From VRUE01 sp963704505 (lineage in GTDB: Bacteria; Actinomycetota; Thermoleophilia; Solirubrobacterales; 70-9), in NCBI GenBank assembly GCA_963704505.1, contig OY969912.1, forward strand, positions 1,364,001 to 1,428,000: a stretch of 64,000 bases of DNA. Direction: 5' to 3'. The translations under genes were made by a program, and so were the position numbers. Of this stretch, positions 52,793-60,987 are shown in pieces (the first letter of the stretch is position 1; every line of letters starts with the position of its first letter). Below the pieces are notes generated by a model. That model searched no databases. It worked only from the letters and a program-made list of their open reading frames with translations, and was not told the origin of the DNA.

Positions 52793-54481
52793 CTAGTACT
52801 TCCTCTCTTCGGGTTCCCACTGTGTGATGGTCACCTCTGAGTACGAGAGCTCGGGGCCGTCGTCGCTCAGCTGCAGGTCGATGTGTTTCAACCACTCCTC
52901 ATCATTGCGCTCCGGGAAGTCGGTCCGGTACTGCGCGCCGCGGCTCTCCTTGCGCTCGAGCGCCCCGAGGCAGCAGCACTCGGCGTTGTCGATCATGTAG
53001 CCGAGCTCGATCGCGCCGAGGATGTCCTGGTTGAAGACGGTTCCGCGGTCGTCGATGTAGGCCGAGCCCGCCTCCTCCTTGAGCCGGCGGACCGTCTCCA
53101 GCGCGTCCTGGATGCCGGCCTCGTCGCGGAAGACCGCGACCTTGCCGTCCATGGTCTGGCCGAGCTCGAGCTTGATCTCCGAGACCCGGCGGCCGGAGCC
53201 CTTCTCACGGGCCGAGATCGCGTCGATCGAGGCCTGCTCGGCCTCGAGCACCTGCTTGGAGGGCTTCGACCCCTCGATCTGTTTGGCCCGCTCGGCGGCG
53301 TCGATGCCGGAGCGGCGGCCGAAGATCAGGGTGTCGAGCAGCGAGTTGGCGCCCAGCCGGTTGCCGCCGTGGACCGAGACGCAGGCGGTCTCGCCGGCCG
53401 CGTAGAGCCCGGGGATGTCGGTGCGCCCCTCGGTGTCGGTTTTGACCCCGCCCATCGTGTAGTGGTTGCCGGGCTTGATGTGGATCGGTTCGCGGGTGAT
53501 GTCGACGCCGGCGAAGTCGCGGCCGACGAGGACGATCTCCCGCAGCGCCTCATGGACGCGCTTTTTCGGGACCACGGTGATGTCGAGCGCGACGGTGCCG
53601 TCGTCGAAGCCGCGGCCCTCGTTGATCTCGGTCTGCTCGGCGCGGGAGACGACGTCGCGCGATGCCAGCTCCATTTTGTTCGGCGCGTACTTCTCCATGA
53701 AGCGTTCGCCGTTCTTGTTGAGCAGGTGGGCGCCCTCGCCGCGGGCGCCCTCGGTGATCAGGAAGCCCTTGCCCGCCAGCGTGGTCGGGTGGTACTGGAT
53801 CATCTCCATGTCCATCAGCTTGGCGCCGACGCGATAGGCCATCGCGATCCCGTCGCCGGTGCAGATCAGCGCGTTGGTGGTCGGCTTCCAGACCTGGCCG
53901 TTGCCGCCGCAGGCGAGGATCACCGACTTGGCGCGGAAGAGCTCCATCGAGCCGTCGGCGATGTTGCGGGTGACGACGCCGCAGCACTCGCCGTTCTCGT
54001 CGACCGCCAGCGCCGTCGAGAACCACTCCTCGTAGCGGGTGACAGCCTCGGCGTATTTCATCAACTGCTCGTAGAGGACGTGCATGATCGCCTGGCCGGT
54101 GATGTCGGCGACGTAGTAAGTGCGGGCGGCGGAGGCGCCGCCGAAGGCGCGGGTGCCGAGTTTGCCTTCCTCGTTGCGATGGAAGGTGACGCCTAGGTGC
54201 TCGAGGTGAAGGATCTCCTCGGGCGCCTCGCGGACCATGATTTCCACCGCGTCCTGGTCGGCAATGTAATCGGAGCCCTTGATCGTGTCGTAGGCGTGCG
54301 ACTCCCAGGAGTCGTCGGGGTTGAGCGCAGCGTTGATCCCGCCCTGGGCGGCATTCGAATGCGAGCGCACCGGGTGGACCTTGCTGACGATGCCCACCGA
54401 TACACCGGCCTCGGCGGCCGCGAGAGCCGCTCTTTGTCCGGCCAGGCCGGCACCGATCACCAGTACGTCATGAGTAGGCAC
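52793..54481 (-). CDS. sdhA: Succinate dehydrogenase/fumarate reductase flavoprotein subunit
   Basis: 562 aa with GTG start. The FAD-binding motif VLVIGAGLAGQRAALAAAEA is at residues 5-24. The flavin-linking region reads RSHSNAAQGGINAAL, with the His at which FAD is usually attached. Substrate residues include HPTTLAGKGFLITEGARGEG, SVHGGNRLGANSLLD and the catalytic Arg region. The C-terminal helical domain (YRTDFPERNDEEWLKH) is normal. It oxidises succinate and leads the leftward sdhABE operon. A TATAGA box 10 nt upstream of the GTG suggests a very short 5' leader. Confidence 0.94.
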   Translation of the reverse strand: MPTHDVLVIGAGLAGQRAALAAAEAGVSVGIVSKVHPVRSHSNAAQGGINAALNPDDSWESHAYDTIKGSDYIADQDAVEIMVREAPEEILHLEHLGVTFHRNEEGKLGTRAFGGASAARTYYVADITGQAIMHVLYEQLMKYAEAVTRYEEWFSTALAVDENGECCGVVTRNIADGSMELFRAKSVILACGGNGQVWKPTTNALICTGDGIAMAYRVGAKLMDMEMIQYHPTTLAGKGFLITEGARGEGAHLLNKNGERFMEKYAPNKMELASRDVVSRAEQTEINEGRGFDDGTVALDITVVPKKRVHEALREIVLVGRDFAGVDITREPIHIKPGNHYTMGGVKTDTEGRTDIPGLYAAGETACVSVHGGNRLGANSLLDTLIFGRRSGIDAAERAKQIEGSKPSKQVLEAEQASIDAISAREKGSGRRVSEIKLELGQTMDGKVAVFRDEAGIQDALETVRRLKEEAGSAYIDDRGTVFNQDILGAIELGYMIDNAECCCLGALERKESRGAQYRTDFPERNDEEWLKHIDLQLSDDGPELSYSEVTITQWEPEERKY

Positions 54482-54500
54482 GAGCGCGAACTCTATAGGC

Positions 54501-54530
54501 GCGAAATCCGACCTCGCAGTCGGATTTCGC
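54501..54530. terminator. Perfect hairpin between the M28 peptidase and sdhA
   Basis: GCGAAATCCGAC and GTCGGATTTCGC, 12-bp perfect arms with a CTCGCA loop. It lies 13 bp past the peptidase stop and 20 bp before the sdhA start, on the strand shared by both genes. It has no T run; it likely insulates the two transcripts. Confidence 0.55.
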
Positions 54531-54543
54531 CTCCGCCCGACTC

Positions 54544-55722
54544 TTAGAGCCAGGCTTGGTCGAGGCGGCGGACCACGGCCTCGCCGAGGCGGACGCCGTC
54601 GGCGACGGTGCTGAAGTCGACGTTCTCGGCGATGTCGTTCGGCCAGTGGTAGAAGGCGGGCTGCTTGAGGTCGTTGCAGGCGCAGAGCGCCGCGGTCTCA
54701 TAGCCGGCGGCGAGCGGCTCGAGGCCGTCGGTGCCGTTGTGGAGCCGCAGGTTGGGATAGAGGTAGATCCCCATCTCCTCGGCCAGGCCGTCGAGCAGCG
54801 CCAGCGCCCGGGGCGGGTACTCGCGCATTTTCAGGAAACCCTCGCCGCGCAGGACGAGCAGGTGGGGAGAGCCGAGCGACTCGAGGACGAGGAAGAAGGT
54901 GCTCTCGCGGTCGAGCTCGTCGAAATGGCGCTCGCCGAAGGCCTTGATCCCCTCGCTGAAGGACTCCTCTGCGCCGACCGAGAGGAGGATCACCCGCACG
55001 TCGTCCGCCGGCTCCTCGAGCAGCCGTTTGGCGAGGGCGAGCAGGGCGACGACAGCCGTGCCGTTGTCGTTGGCGCCGGGCACCGACTTCCGGGCGCCGA
55101 TGTCGACCATCGCCGCGGCCGTGCCGAGGCCAAGGAGGGCTCCGAGTCGAGAGAGCAGCCGCCGGCCGGTAAGCGCCCCGAGCGCCGCCAGGATCGGCCC
55201 GCCGACGACCGGCGCCATCAGCATCGGGCTGGTCTCGGTGCGCTCGAGCAGGCCCAGCCGGTCGGCGATCAGCGGGATCTTCGGGTGGTAGATCAGGCCC
55301 GAATGGGCGGCGTCATGGTGGGCGACGAGGACGACCGTGCGCTCGGCATCGGGGTCACCGAGCTCGCAGACGACGTTGTGGGTGGTGCGCCTCGGGAGAA
55401 GGCGCCGCAGCGGCCGCCGGTTGGGCGGGAAGTCGCCGGCGATTCCCAGCGCCCCTGCGAGTCCCGCGAGGACGCCGAGCACCCGCCTGCCCCGCAGCCC
55501 GGCGATGGAGCCCAAAACCCCCAGAAGGGCGCCGACGCCGAGCGGCCACCAGTAGGTCCCGTGCGCCGCCTCGGCCTCGATCCGCGCCTCGGAGGCGCCC
55601 AGCTCGGCGAATTGGCCGACCAGCCACTCGGCGGCGCGCCGCTCGCCTTCCGATGCCGAGGGTCGCTCGATCCGCTCCAGTTCCTCGAGCTTCTCGCGCA
55701 GCCATGTCTGGTCTGGGACCAT
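54544..55722 (-). CDS. M28-family zinc metallopeptidase with membrane segments
   Basis: A 392-aa protein. The M28 core is recognised by VVLVAHHDAAHSG (metal His-Asp), VPGANDNGTAVVALLALAKR (bridging Asp), LLSVGAEESFSEGIKAFGER (catalytic and metal Glu) and a late HWPNDIAENVDF (metal His). Two hydrophobic stretches, about residues 53-92 and 160-200, are inserted and could be membrane helices. There is no signal peptide. It is an aminopeptidase by family. Its start codon lies only 6 bp from that of the M50 protease on the other strand. Confidence 0.85.
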   Translation of the reverse strand: MVPDQTWLREKLEELERIERPSASEGERRAAEWLVGQFAELGASEARIEAEAAHGTYWWPLGVGALLGVLGSIAGLRGRRVLGVLAGLAGALGIAGDFPPNRRPLRRLLPRRTTHNVVCELGDPDAERTVVLVAHHDAAHSGLIYHPKIPLIADRLGLLERTETSPMLMAPVVGGPILAALGALTGRRLLSRLGALLGLGTAAAMVDIGARKSVPGANDNGTAVVALLALAKRLLEEPADDVRVILLSVGAEESFSEGIKAFGERHFDELDRESTFFLVLESLGSPHLLVLRGEGFLKMREYPPRALALLDGLAEEMGIYLYPNLRLHNGTDGLEPLAAGYETAALCACNDLKQPAFYHWPNDIAENVDFSTVADGVRLGEAVVRRLDQAWL

Positions 55723-55728
55723 CTGAGC

Positions 55729-56901
55729 ATGCTAGGTGGAGGCAACTCGCTCACGCTGTTCCACGTTCGAGGAATTCGGATCGCGGTCGACTGGTCTTGG
55801 TTCCTCGTCCTTTTCCTCTTCATCTTCTGGCTCTCCAACTTCTACGGCGACGTCCTCGGCGAGAAGAGCACCGCGACCGAGCCCTTCGTCCTCGCCGTCC
55901 TCAGCACGTTGGGGTTCTTCGCCGCGATCGTCCTGCACGAGCTCGGCCACGCGATCGTCGCGATGCGGAACGGGATCGGCATCTCCAGCATCCAGCTCTG
56001 GATCTTCGGCGGCGTCGCCCGCATGGACCGCGAAACCGACAGCCCCGCGACCGAGTTCAAGGTCGCGATCGCCGGCCCCGCGGTGACCGCCGCGATCGTC
56101 GTCGTCCTCTCGCTCGCGGGCTTCGCCATCGCCGGCATCCATGACTTCGGCGAATCGCTCCTGCAGGCGCTGCGGTTCCACACCGACAACGACGTCACCG
56201 GCGTCGAGGCGATGCTCGCCTGGCTCGCCTCGATCAACTTCTTCGTCCTCGTCTTCAACCTGCTCCCGGCCTTCCCGATGGACGGCGGCCGGGTCGCGCG
56301 GGCGATCGCCTGGTGGCGCACCGGCGACCGCGCCTCGGCGACCCGGTTTGCCGCCACCCTGGGCCGGGTCTTCGCCTACATCTTCATCGGCCTCGGCCTG
56401 ATCCTGCTCGCGACCGGTGACATCTTCGGCGGCGTCTGGTTGGCCCTGATCGGGATGGTCATCAACGGCTCGGCCCGTGCCGCGGCGGTGCAGACGGCGG
56501 TCACCGGGAGGATCGAGGGGGTCCGGGTCTCCGACGTGATGGACCGCGAGCCGGTGGCGATTCCCGGCGAGCTGAGCGTCGAGCAGGCGCTCGACGAGTA
56601 CTTCCTCCGCTACCGCTGGCCCTGGTTCCCGGTCGTCGACGCCGCCCACCGCTTCCTCGGCCTGCTCGACCGCGATGCCGCCGACGAGGTTCCCGAGGTC
56701 TCCCGCGCCACCTCCTTGGTCGCCGAGCTGCTCGACGCCTCCGACCTGGCGATCAAGGTGCGCGACGACGCCCCGTTGGACACCCTGCTCGGCAACCAGA
56801 GCCTGCGCCGCTTCGGGGCGCTGATGGCGGTCGACGCCGACGGCCGCCTGTCTGGGGTGATCACGGCCGAGCAGATCGGCCGAGCCCTCCGCGACCCCTG
56901 A
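55729..56901 (+). CDS. M50-family site-2 protease with CBS domains
   Basis: A 390-aa intramembrane metalloprotease, from the ATG beginning MLGGGNSLTLFHVRG; residues of the open frame upstream overlap the divergent peptidase gene and are rejected. The zinc motif HELGH lies in AAIVLHELGHAIVAMRNGI near residue 68, and the second metal motif is NLLPAFPMDGGRVARAIAW near 185. Four to six TM helices surround these. Two CBS domains form the C-terminus (VSDVMDREPVAIPGELSV, ADGRLSGVITAEQIGRAL). It resembles Rip3-like S2P proteases that may cut anti-sigma factors in response to a nucleotide bound by the CBS pair. Confidence 0.88.
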   Translation: MLGGGNSLTLFHVRGIRIAVDWSWFLVLFLFIFWLSNFYGDVLGEKSTATEPFVLAVLSTLGFFAAIVLHELGHAIVAMRNGIGISSIQLWIFGGVARMDRETDSPATEFKVAIAGPAVTAAIVVVLSLAGFAIAGIHDFGESLLQALRFHTDNDVTGVEAMLAWLASINFFVLVFNLLPAFPMDGGRVARAIAWWRTGDRASATRFAATLGRVFAYIFIGLGLILLATGDIFGGVWLALIGMVINGSARAAAVQTAVTGRIEGVRVSDVMDREPVAIPGELSVEQALDEYFLRYRWPWFPVVDAAHRFLGLLDRDAADEVPEVSRATSLVAELLDASDLAIKVRDDAPLDTLLGNQSLRRFGALMAVDADGRLSGVITAEQIGRALRDP

Positions 56902-56975
56902 CCGGCATATGTCGGCGTCCTCGGTCGCTTGCGTGCGATTGCACGCCGCGCTCCCTGCGTCCTTGACCTACCCGG

Positions 56976-58649
56976 TCAGATGCCCGGCGAGTGGCGATTG
57001 ATGATGCGGCCGAAGTCGGTGCCCGCCGGCAGGGTGCCGAAGGCGTGGCCCCAATCGCCGTCGAGGCGAGATGCGCAGAAGGCGCCGGCCACGGCCTCAT
57101 CGCCGTAGCGGACCAGGAGCGAGGCCTGCAGGGCGACGGCCATCCGCTCGACCACCCGGCGGGCGCGGGCCTCGATCGTCTCGATGTCTCCGGGCAGCTC
57201 GGCGCGCAGGCCCTCGGCGAACGCGGCGAGGCGCGGCTCGGCGGCGGCCCCCTCCTCGACCTCGGCGAAGTAGGCCTCGAGCGACTCGGGGCTCTTGATC
57301 ATCGCCCGCAGGACATCGAGGCACTGGACGTTCCCCGAGCCCTCCCAGATCGAGTTGAGCGGGCTCTCGCGGAAAAGTCGCGGCATTCCCGACTCCTCGA
57401 CGAAGCCGTTGCCGCCGTGGACCTCGAGGCACTCGACCGCGTGCCACGGCGCCCGCTTGCAGACCCAGTACTTGAGCACCGCGTTGGAGATCCGCTTGAA
57501 GCTCTGCGCCTCCTCGTCGCCGGCGATCGCCTCGTCGTAGGCCCGCGCCAGCCGCAGTGCGGAGATCGTCGCCGCCTCGGACTCGACGCAGAGGTCGGCC
57601 AGCACGTTCCGCATCAGCGGCTGGTCGACCAGCTCCCTGCCGAAGACAGAACGCCCCTGGGCATGGTGGATCGCGTGGGCGACTCCGGCCCGCATCCCCG
57701 TCGCCCCGCCGATCACACAGTCGAGCCGGGTGTGGTTGACCATCTCGATGATCGTCGGCACGCCCGCCCCCTCCTCGCCGACAAGCCAGGCGGAGGCAGC
57801 GTCGAACTCGATCTCGCTGGAGGCGTTCGAGCGGTTGCCGAGCTTGTCCTTGAGCCGCTGCAGGCGGAAGCGGTTGCGCTCGCCGTCCGGCGTCCAGCGG
57901 GGGAAGAGGAAGCAGGAGATGCCGCCGTCGGCCTGGGCGAGGACGAGGAAGGCGTCGCACATCGGCGCCGACATGAACCACTTGTGCCCGGTCAGCTCAT
58001 ACTCGGCGCCGGGGCCGCCGCCGTTGACCGCTCGGGCAACGGTGGTGTTGGCGCGGACGTCGGTGCCGCCCTGCTTCTCGGTCATGCCCATGCCGGCCAG
58101 GGCACCCGGCTTCTGCGGTGCCGGCCTGTTTGAAGAGTCGTAGTCGGAGGAGAGGAAGCGCGGCTCCCACTCGGCCGCCAGGTCGGGCTGGTGTCGGAGC
58201 GCCGGGATCACCGAGTAGGTCATCGAGATCGGGCAGCCGACCCCGGCCTCGGCCTGCGACATGCACATGAAGGCGGCGCCGCGGGCGACGTGGGCGCCGG
58301 GCCGCGGGTCGTTCCAAGGAGAGGAGTGGAGCTCGTGCTCGACCGCGAGGCCGAGCAGCTCGTGCCAGGCGGGGTGGAACTCGACCTCGTCGACGCGGTT
58401 GCCGAAGCGATCGTGCGTCTTCAGCTTCGGCGGGTTCTCGTTGGCCGCCGCGCCGAGCTCGATGACCCGGGCGCTGCCGGCCAGCTCACCGACCGCGGAG
58501 ATCCGGCGCTCGTCCCAGTCGGCGCCCTCGCGTCGCACCGCCTCGCGGAGGACGGCATCCGCCTCGTAGACGTTGTAGTCGACGAGGGGGGAGGGCTGGT
58601 TGAAGACCGCGTGGGTCTCCCGCGAACCTGGGCGCTCTGCCGTTGCCAC
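56976..58649 (-). CDS. Acyl-CoA dehydrogenase, AidB-like
   Basis: 557 aa from the GTG at 58649 (ATAERPGSRETHAVFNQPSP); the open frame upstream overlaps the next gene's sequence and is low-quality. AidB features are the opening VFNQPSPLVDYN, ISMTYSVIPALRHQP, GMGMTEKQGGTDVRANTTVA (FAD/substrate loop), LTGHKWFMSAPMCDAFLVLA, the helix with WEGSGNVQCLDVLRA and the C-terminal RHS. It contacts FAD and oxidises an acyl-CoA; AidB itself protects DNA from alkylation. The substrate is unknown. The DUF4242 gene ends 32 bp upstream of its GTG. Confidence 0.85.
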   Translation of the reverse strand: MATAERPGSRETHAVFNQPSPLVDYNVYEADAVLREAVRREGADWDERRISAVGELAGSARVIELGAAANENPPKLKTHDRFGNRVDEVEFHPAWHELLGLAVEHELHSSPWNDPRPGAHVARGAAFMCMSQAEAGVGCPISMTYSVIPALRHQPDLAAEWEPRFLSSDYDSSNRPAPQKPGALAGMGMTEKQGGTDVRANTTVARAVNGGGPGAEYELTGHKWFMSAPMCDAFLVLAQADGGISCFLFPRWTPDGERNRFRLQRLKDKLGNRSNASSEIEFDAASAWLVGEEGAGVPTIIEMVNHTRLDCVIGGATGMRAGVAHAIHHAQGRSVFGRELVDQPLMRNVLADLCVESEAATISALRLARAYDEAIAGDEEAQSFKRISNAVLKYWVCKRAPWHAVECLEVHGGNGFVEESGMPRLFRESPLNSIWEGSGNVQCLDVLRAMIKSPESLEAYFAEVEEGAAAEPRLAAFAEGLRAELPGDIETIEARARRVVERMAVALQASLLVRYGDEAVAGAFCASRLDGDWGHAFGTLPAGTDFGRIINRHSPGI

Positions 58650-58681
58650 GGGCCCATTCTCGCAGGAGACCCCCAGGCGGG

Positions 58682-58984
58682 TCAGGCGGTTGCCGTGGCC
58701 GGCTCCGGGTCGGGTCGGATGATCACCGTCGCGGCGACCTCGTGGATCTCGTCGGCGGGCATGCCGACGCGGGTCGCGTGCTCGCGAATCGCCTCGGGCC
58801 CCGAGGCCTGGTAGATGCAGATCGAGCCGAGGGTTCCGTCCTCCTCGACGATCGCGTAGGTGCGGATCCAGCGGATGTCGTCGGGGAACTCGCCGGCGGC
58901 GACCTCTTTCGAGCGCGCGCCCGCGGCCTCGAGCTCCTCGGGGCTTTTCCAGGCCTGCTTCCTGCGGATCGTGTACGTCTTCAT
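58682..58984 (-). CDS. DUF4242 (SCO4226-like) small protein
   Basis: A 100-aa protein whose ATG follows a near-perfect ribosome site (AGGAGGACGAC). Landmarks are IRWIRTYAIVEEDGTLGSIC, IYQASGPEAIREHATRVGMP and a C-terminal IRPDP. The family includes SCO4226 of Streptomyces, for which nickel binding was described; the fold is a ferredoxin-like dimer. It is divergent from a TetR gene with a palindromic site between them, so it is the probable target of that repressor. Confidence 0.8.
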   Translation of the reverse strand: MKTYTIRRKQAWKSPEELEAAGARSKEVAAGEFPDDIRWIRTYAIVEEDGTLGSICIYQASGPEAIREHATRVGMPADEIHEVAATVIIRPDPEPATATA

Positions 58985-59065
58985 GTCGTCCTCCTGTGGC
59001 TGCGGTTGATGGGCTTGCTGCCCTGTAGACGCCGGTGGAGCGCAGATCATTCCCGGCGGAGGGCA

Positions 59066-59088
59066 ATTACCGTTTAGCAGTCGGTAAT
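59066..59088. promoter_or_regulatory. TetR-type operator between DUF4242 and TetR genes
   Basis: ATTACCG-N9-CGGTAAT, a perfect 7-bp dyad of 23 bp in all, located 27 bp upstream of the TetR start and 81 bp from the DUF4242 start. A second partial copy (CGGTCGGTAA) follows at 59101. Palindromes of this length are typical TetR autoregulatory sites. Confidence 0.6.
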
Positions 59089-59115
59089 AATACAGACAGA
59101 CGGTCGGTAAGTAGT

Positions 59116-59727
59116 ATGCGTCGAATGGCGGGCAACACCCACAGGGCGCCGGGGCGCCCGAGCGAAGGCGCGCGCGACGCATTGCTCGCCGCTGCGCTCG
59201 AGCTGTTCATGGAGCGCGACTACGACCAGGTCTCGACCCAGGAGATCCTCGACCGCTCCGGGGTGAGCCGGGGAGCGCTGTACTACCACTTCGAGAACAA
59301 GCTGCGCCTCTTTCGGGCCGTCTTCGAAATGAGCGAGCGGCGGGTGATCGATCGGATCGCGGCGCAGGCCCCCTCGGATTTGACGCCCTTCGAGACCTTG
59401 GTCTTCCTTGCCAAGGGATATCTGCGAGCGGCGGAGTCCGACGAGGAACTGCGCCGGATCGGTCTGGGTCAGTCCCGGGCCGTCCTCGGCTGGGAGGGCT
59501 GGCGGGAGGCGTGTGCCGACCTCGGGCTCGGTGCAGCGCTCGCCGGGGTCAAGGCGGCGGTCGAGGCCGGCGAACTGCCACCCCGCGACCCCGAAGCGAT
59601 GGCCATCGTCCTGCTGGGGGCGATGATCGAGGCGGGAATGTTGATCCTCGTGGCCGAGGATCGAGCCGCGGCGCGCGAGAAATCCGAAGAGGTCGTCGTC
59701 GACCTGCTCGAGGGCCTGCGTCGATAG
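59116..59727 (+). CDS. TetR-family transcriptional regulator
   Basis: 203 aa from ATG 59116 (59125 is an in-frame alternative). The HTH is at about residues 19-65 (DQVSTQEILDRSGVSRGALY, YHFENKLRLFRAVFE). The helical C-terminal ligand domain is normal in length. It is divergent from the DUF4242/acyl-CoA dehydrogenase pair and preceded by a dyad operator, so it likely represses those genes and itself. The ligand may be an acyl-CoA or other lipid, by context only. Confidence 0.88.
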   Translation: MRRMAGNTHRAPGRPSEGARDALLAAALELFMERDYDQVSTQEILDRSGVSRGALYYHFENKLRLFRAVFEMSERRVIDRIAAQAPSDLTPFETLVFLAKGYLRAAESDEELRRIGLGQSRAVLGWEGWREACADLGLGAALAGVKAAVEAGELPPRDPEAMAIVLLGAMIEAGMLILVAEDRAAAREKSEEVVVDLLEGLRR

Positions 59728-59739
59728 CATCGCCGCCGA

Positions 59740-60957
59740 ATGGCGGACAAGATCAAAGTCGAGAACCCGATCGTCGAGCTCGACGGCGACGAGATGACCC
59801 GGATCATCTGGGCTTTCATCAAAGAGCAGCTGATCCTTCCGTATCTCGACGTCGACCTCATCTATTTCGACCTCGGGATCGAGAGCCGTGACGCCACCGA
59901 GGATCAGATCACGGTCGACGCCGCCAACGCGATCAAGGAGCACGGCGTCGGCGTCAAGTGCGCGACGATCACCCCGGACGAGGCGCGGGTCGAGGAGTTC
60001 GGCCTGAAGGAGATGTACCGCTCGCCGAACGGGACGATTCGCAACATCCTCGGCGGCGTCATCTTCCGCGAGCCGATCGTGATCTCGAACGTGCCGCGCC
60101 TGGTGCCCGGCTGGACCAAGCCGATCGTGATCGGCCGCCATGCCTTCGGCGATCAGTACCGGGCCACCGACATGGTGGTCCCCGGCGAGGGGACGCTGAC
60201 CCTCACCTACACGCCCAAGGACGGCAGTGAGCCGGTCGAGCTGGAGGTCCACGATTTCCCCGAGGGTGGGATCGCGATGGCGATGTACAACCACGACGAC
60301 TCGATCAGGGACTTCGCCCGCGCCTCGATGCGGTACGGACTGAACCGTGGTTACCCGGTCTACCTCTCGACCAAGAACACGATCATGAAGCGTTACGACG
60401 GGCGCTTCAAAGACCTCTTCGCCGAGGTCTACGAGGCGGAGTTCAGGACCGACTTCGAGGCCAAGGGCATTACCTATGAACACCGCTTGATCGACGACAT
60501 GGTCGCCGCCGCGATGAAGTGGGAGGGCGGCTATGTCTGGGCCTGCAAAAACTACGACGGTGACGTGCAGTCCGACACCGTGGCCCAGGGCTTCGGCTCA
60601 CTGGGGCTGATGACCAGCGTGTTGATGAGCCCCGACGGCAAGACGGTCGAGGCCGAGGCTGCGCACGGGACCGTCACCAGGCACTACCGCCAGCACCAGC
60701 AGGGCAAACCGACTTCGACCAACCCGATCGCCTCGATCTTTGCCTGGACCCGCGGGCTGTCTGCCCGCGGCCGACTCGACGACACCCCCGATGTTTCGCG
60801 CTTCGCCGAGGAGCTCGAGCGGGTGTGTATCGAGACGGTCGAGAGCGGCAAGATGACCAAAGACCTGGCCCTGCTCGTTGGCGGCGGCCAGGAGTACCAG
60901 ACGACCCAGGAGTTCCTCGGCTCGATCGACGAGAACCTGCGCCGCGCGATGGCGTAG
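59740..60957 (+). CDS. icd: NADP-dependent isocitrate dehydrogenase
   Basis: A 405-aa homodimeric enzyme of the type resembling eukaryotic NADP-IDH, which decarboxylates isocitrate to 2-oxoglutarate. Motifs: NPIVELDGDEMTRIIWAFIK, SPNGTIRNILGGVIFREPI (substrate Ser/Asn/Arg), RHAFGDQYRATD, YDGRFKDLFAEVYE, LIDDMVAAAMKWEGGYVWAC (metal Asp) and EAAHGTVTRHYRQHQQG (NADP site). It is followed by malate dehydrogenase, so two TCA-cycle steps are paired. Confidence 0.95.
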   Translation: MADKIKVENPIVELDGDEMTRIIWAFIKEQLILPYLDVDLIYFDLGIESRDATEDQITVDAANAIKEHGVGVKCATITPDEARVEEFGLKEMYRSPNGTIRNILGGVIFREPIVISNVPRLVPGWTKPIVIGRHAFGDQYRATDMVVPGEGTLTLTYTPKDGSEPVELEVHDFPEGGIAMAMYNHDDSIRDFARASMRYGLNRGYPVYLSTKNTIMKRYDGRFKDLFAEVYEAEFRTDFEAKGITYEHRLIDDMVAAAMKWEGGYVWACKNYDGDVQSDTVAQGFGSLGLMTSVLMSPDGKTVEAEAAHGTVTRHYRQHQQGKPTSTNPIASIFAWTRGLSARGRLDDTPDVSRFAEELERVCIETVESGKMTKDLALLVGGGQEYQTTQEFLGSIDENLRRAMA

Positions 60958-60987
60958 GACGAACCCACCACTTCAGGAGAAGACTCA

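Noticed and set aside
54556..55728. 390-residue extension of the M50 protease
   Set aside because: It is antisense to the M28 peptidase and low in complexity.
58650..59066. Extension of the acyl-CoA dehydrogenase
   Set aside because: It crosses the DUF4242 gene in another frame; family proteins begin near the GTG at 58649.
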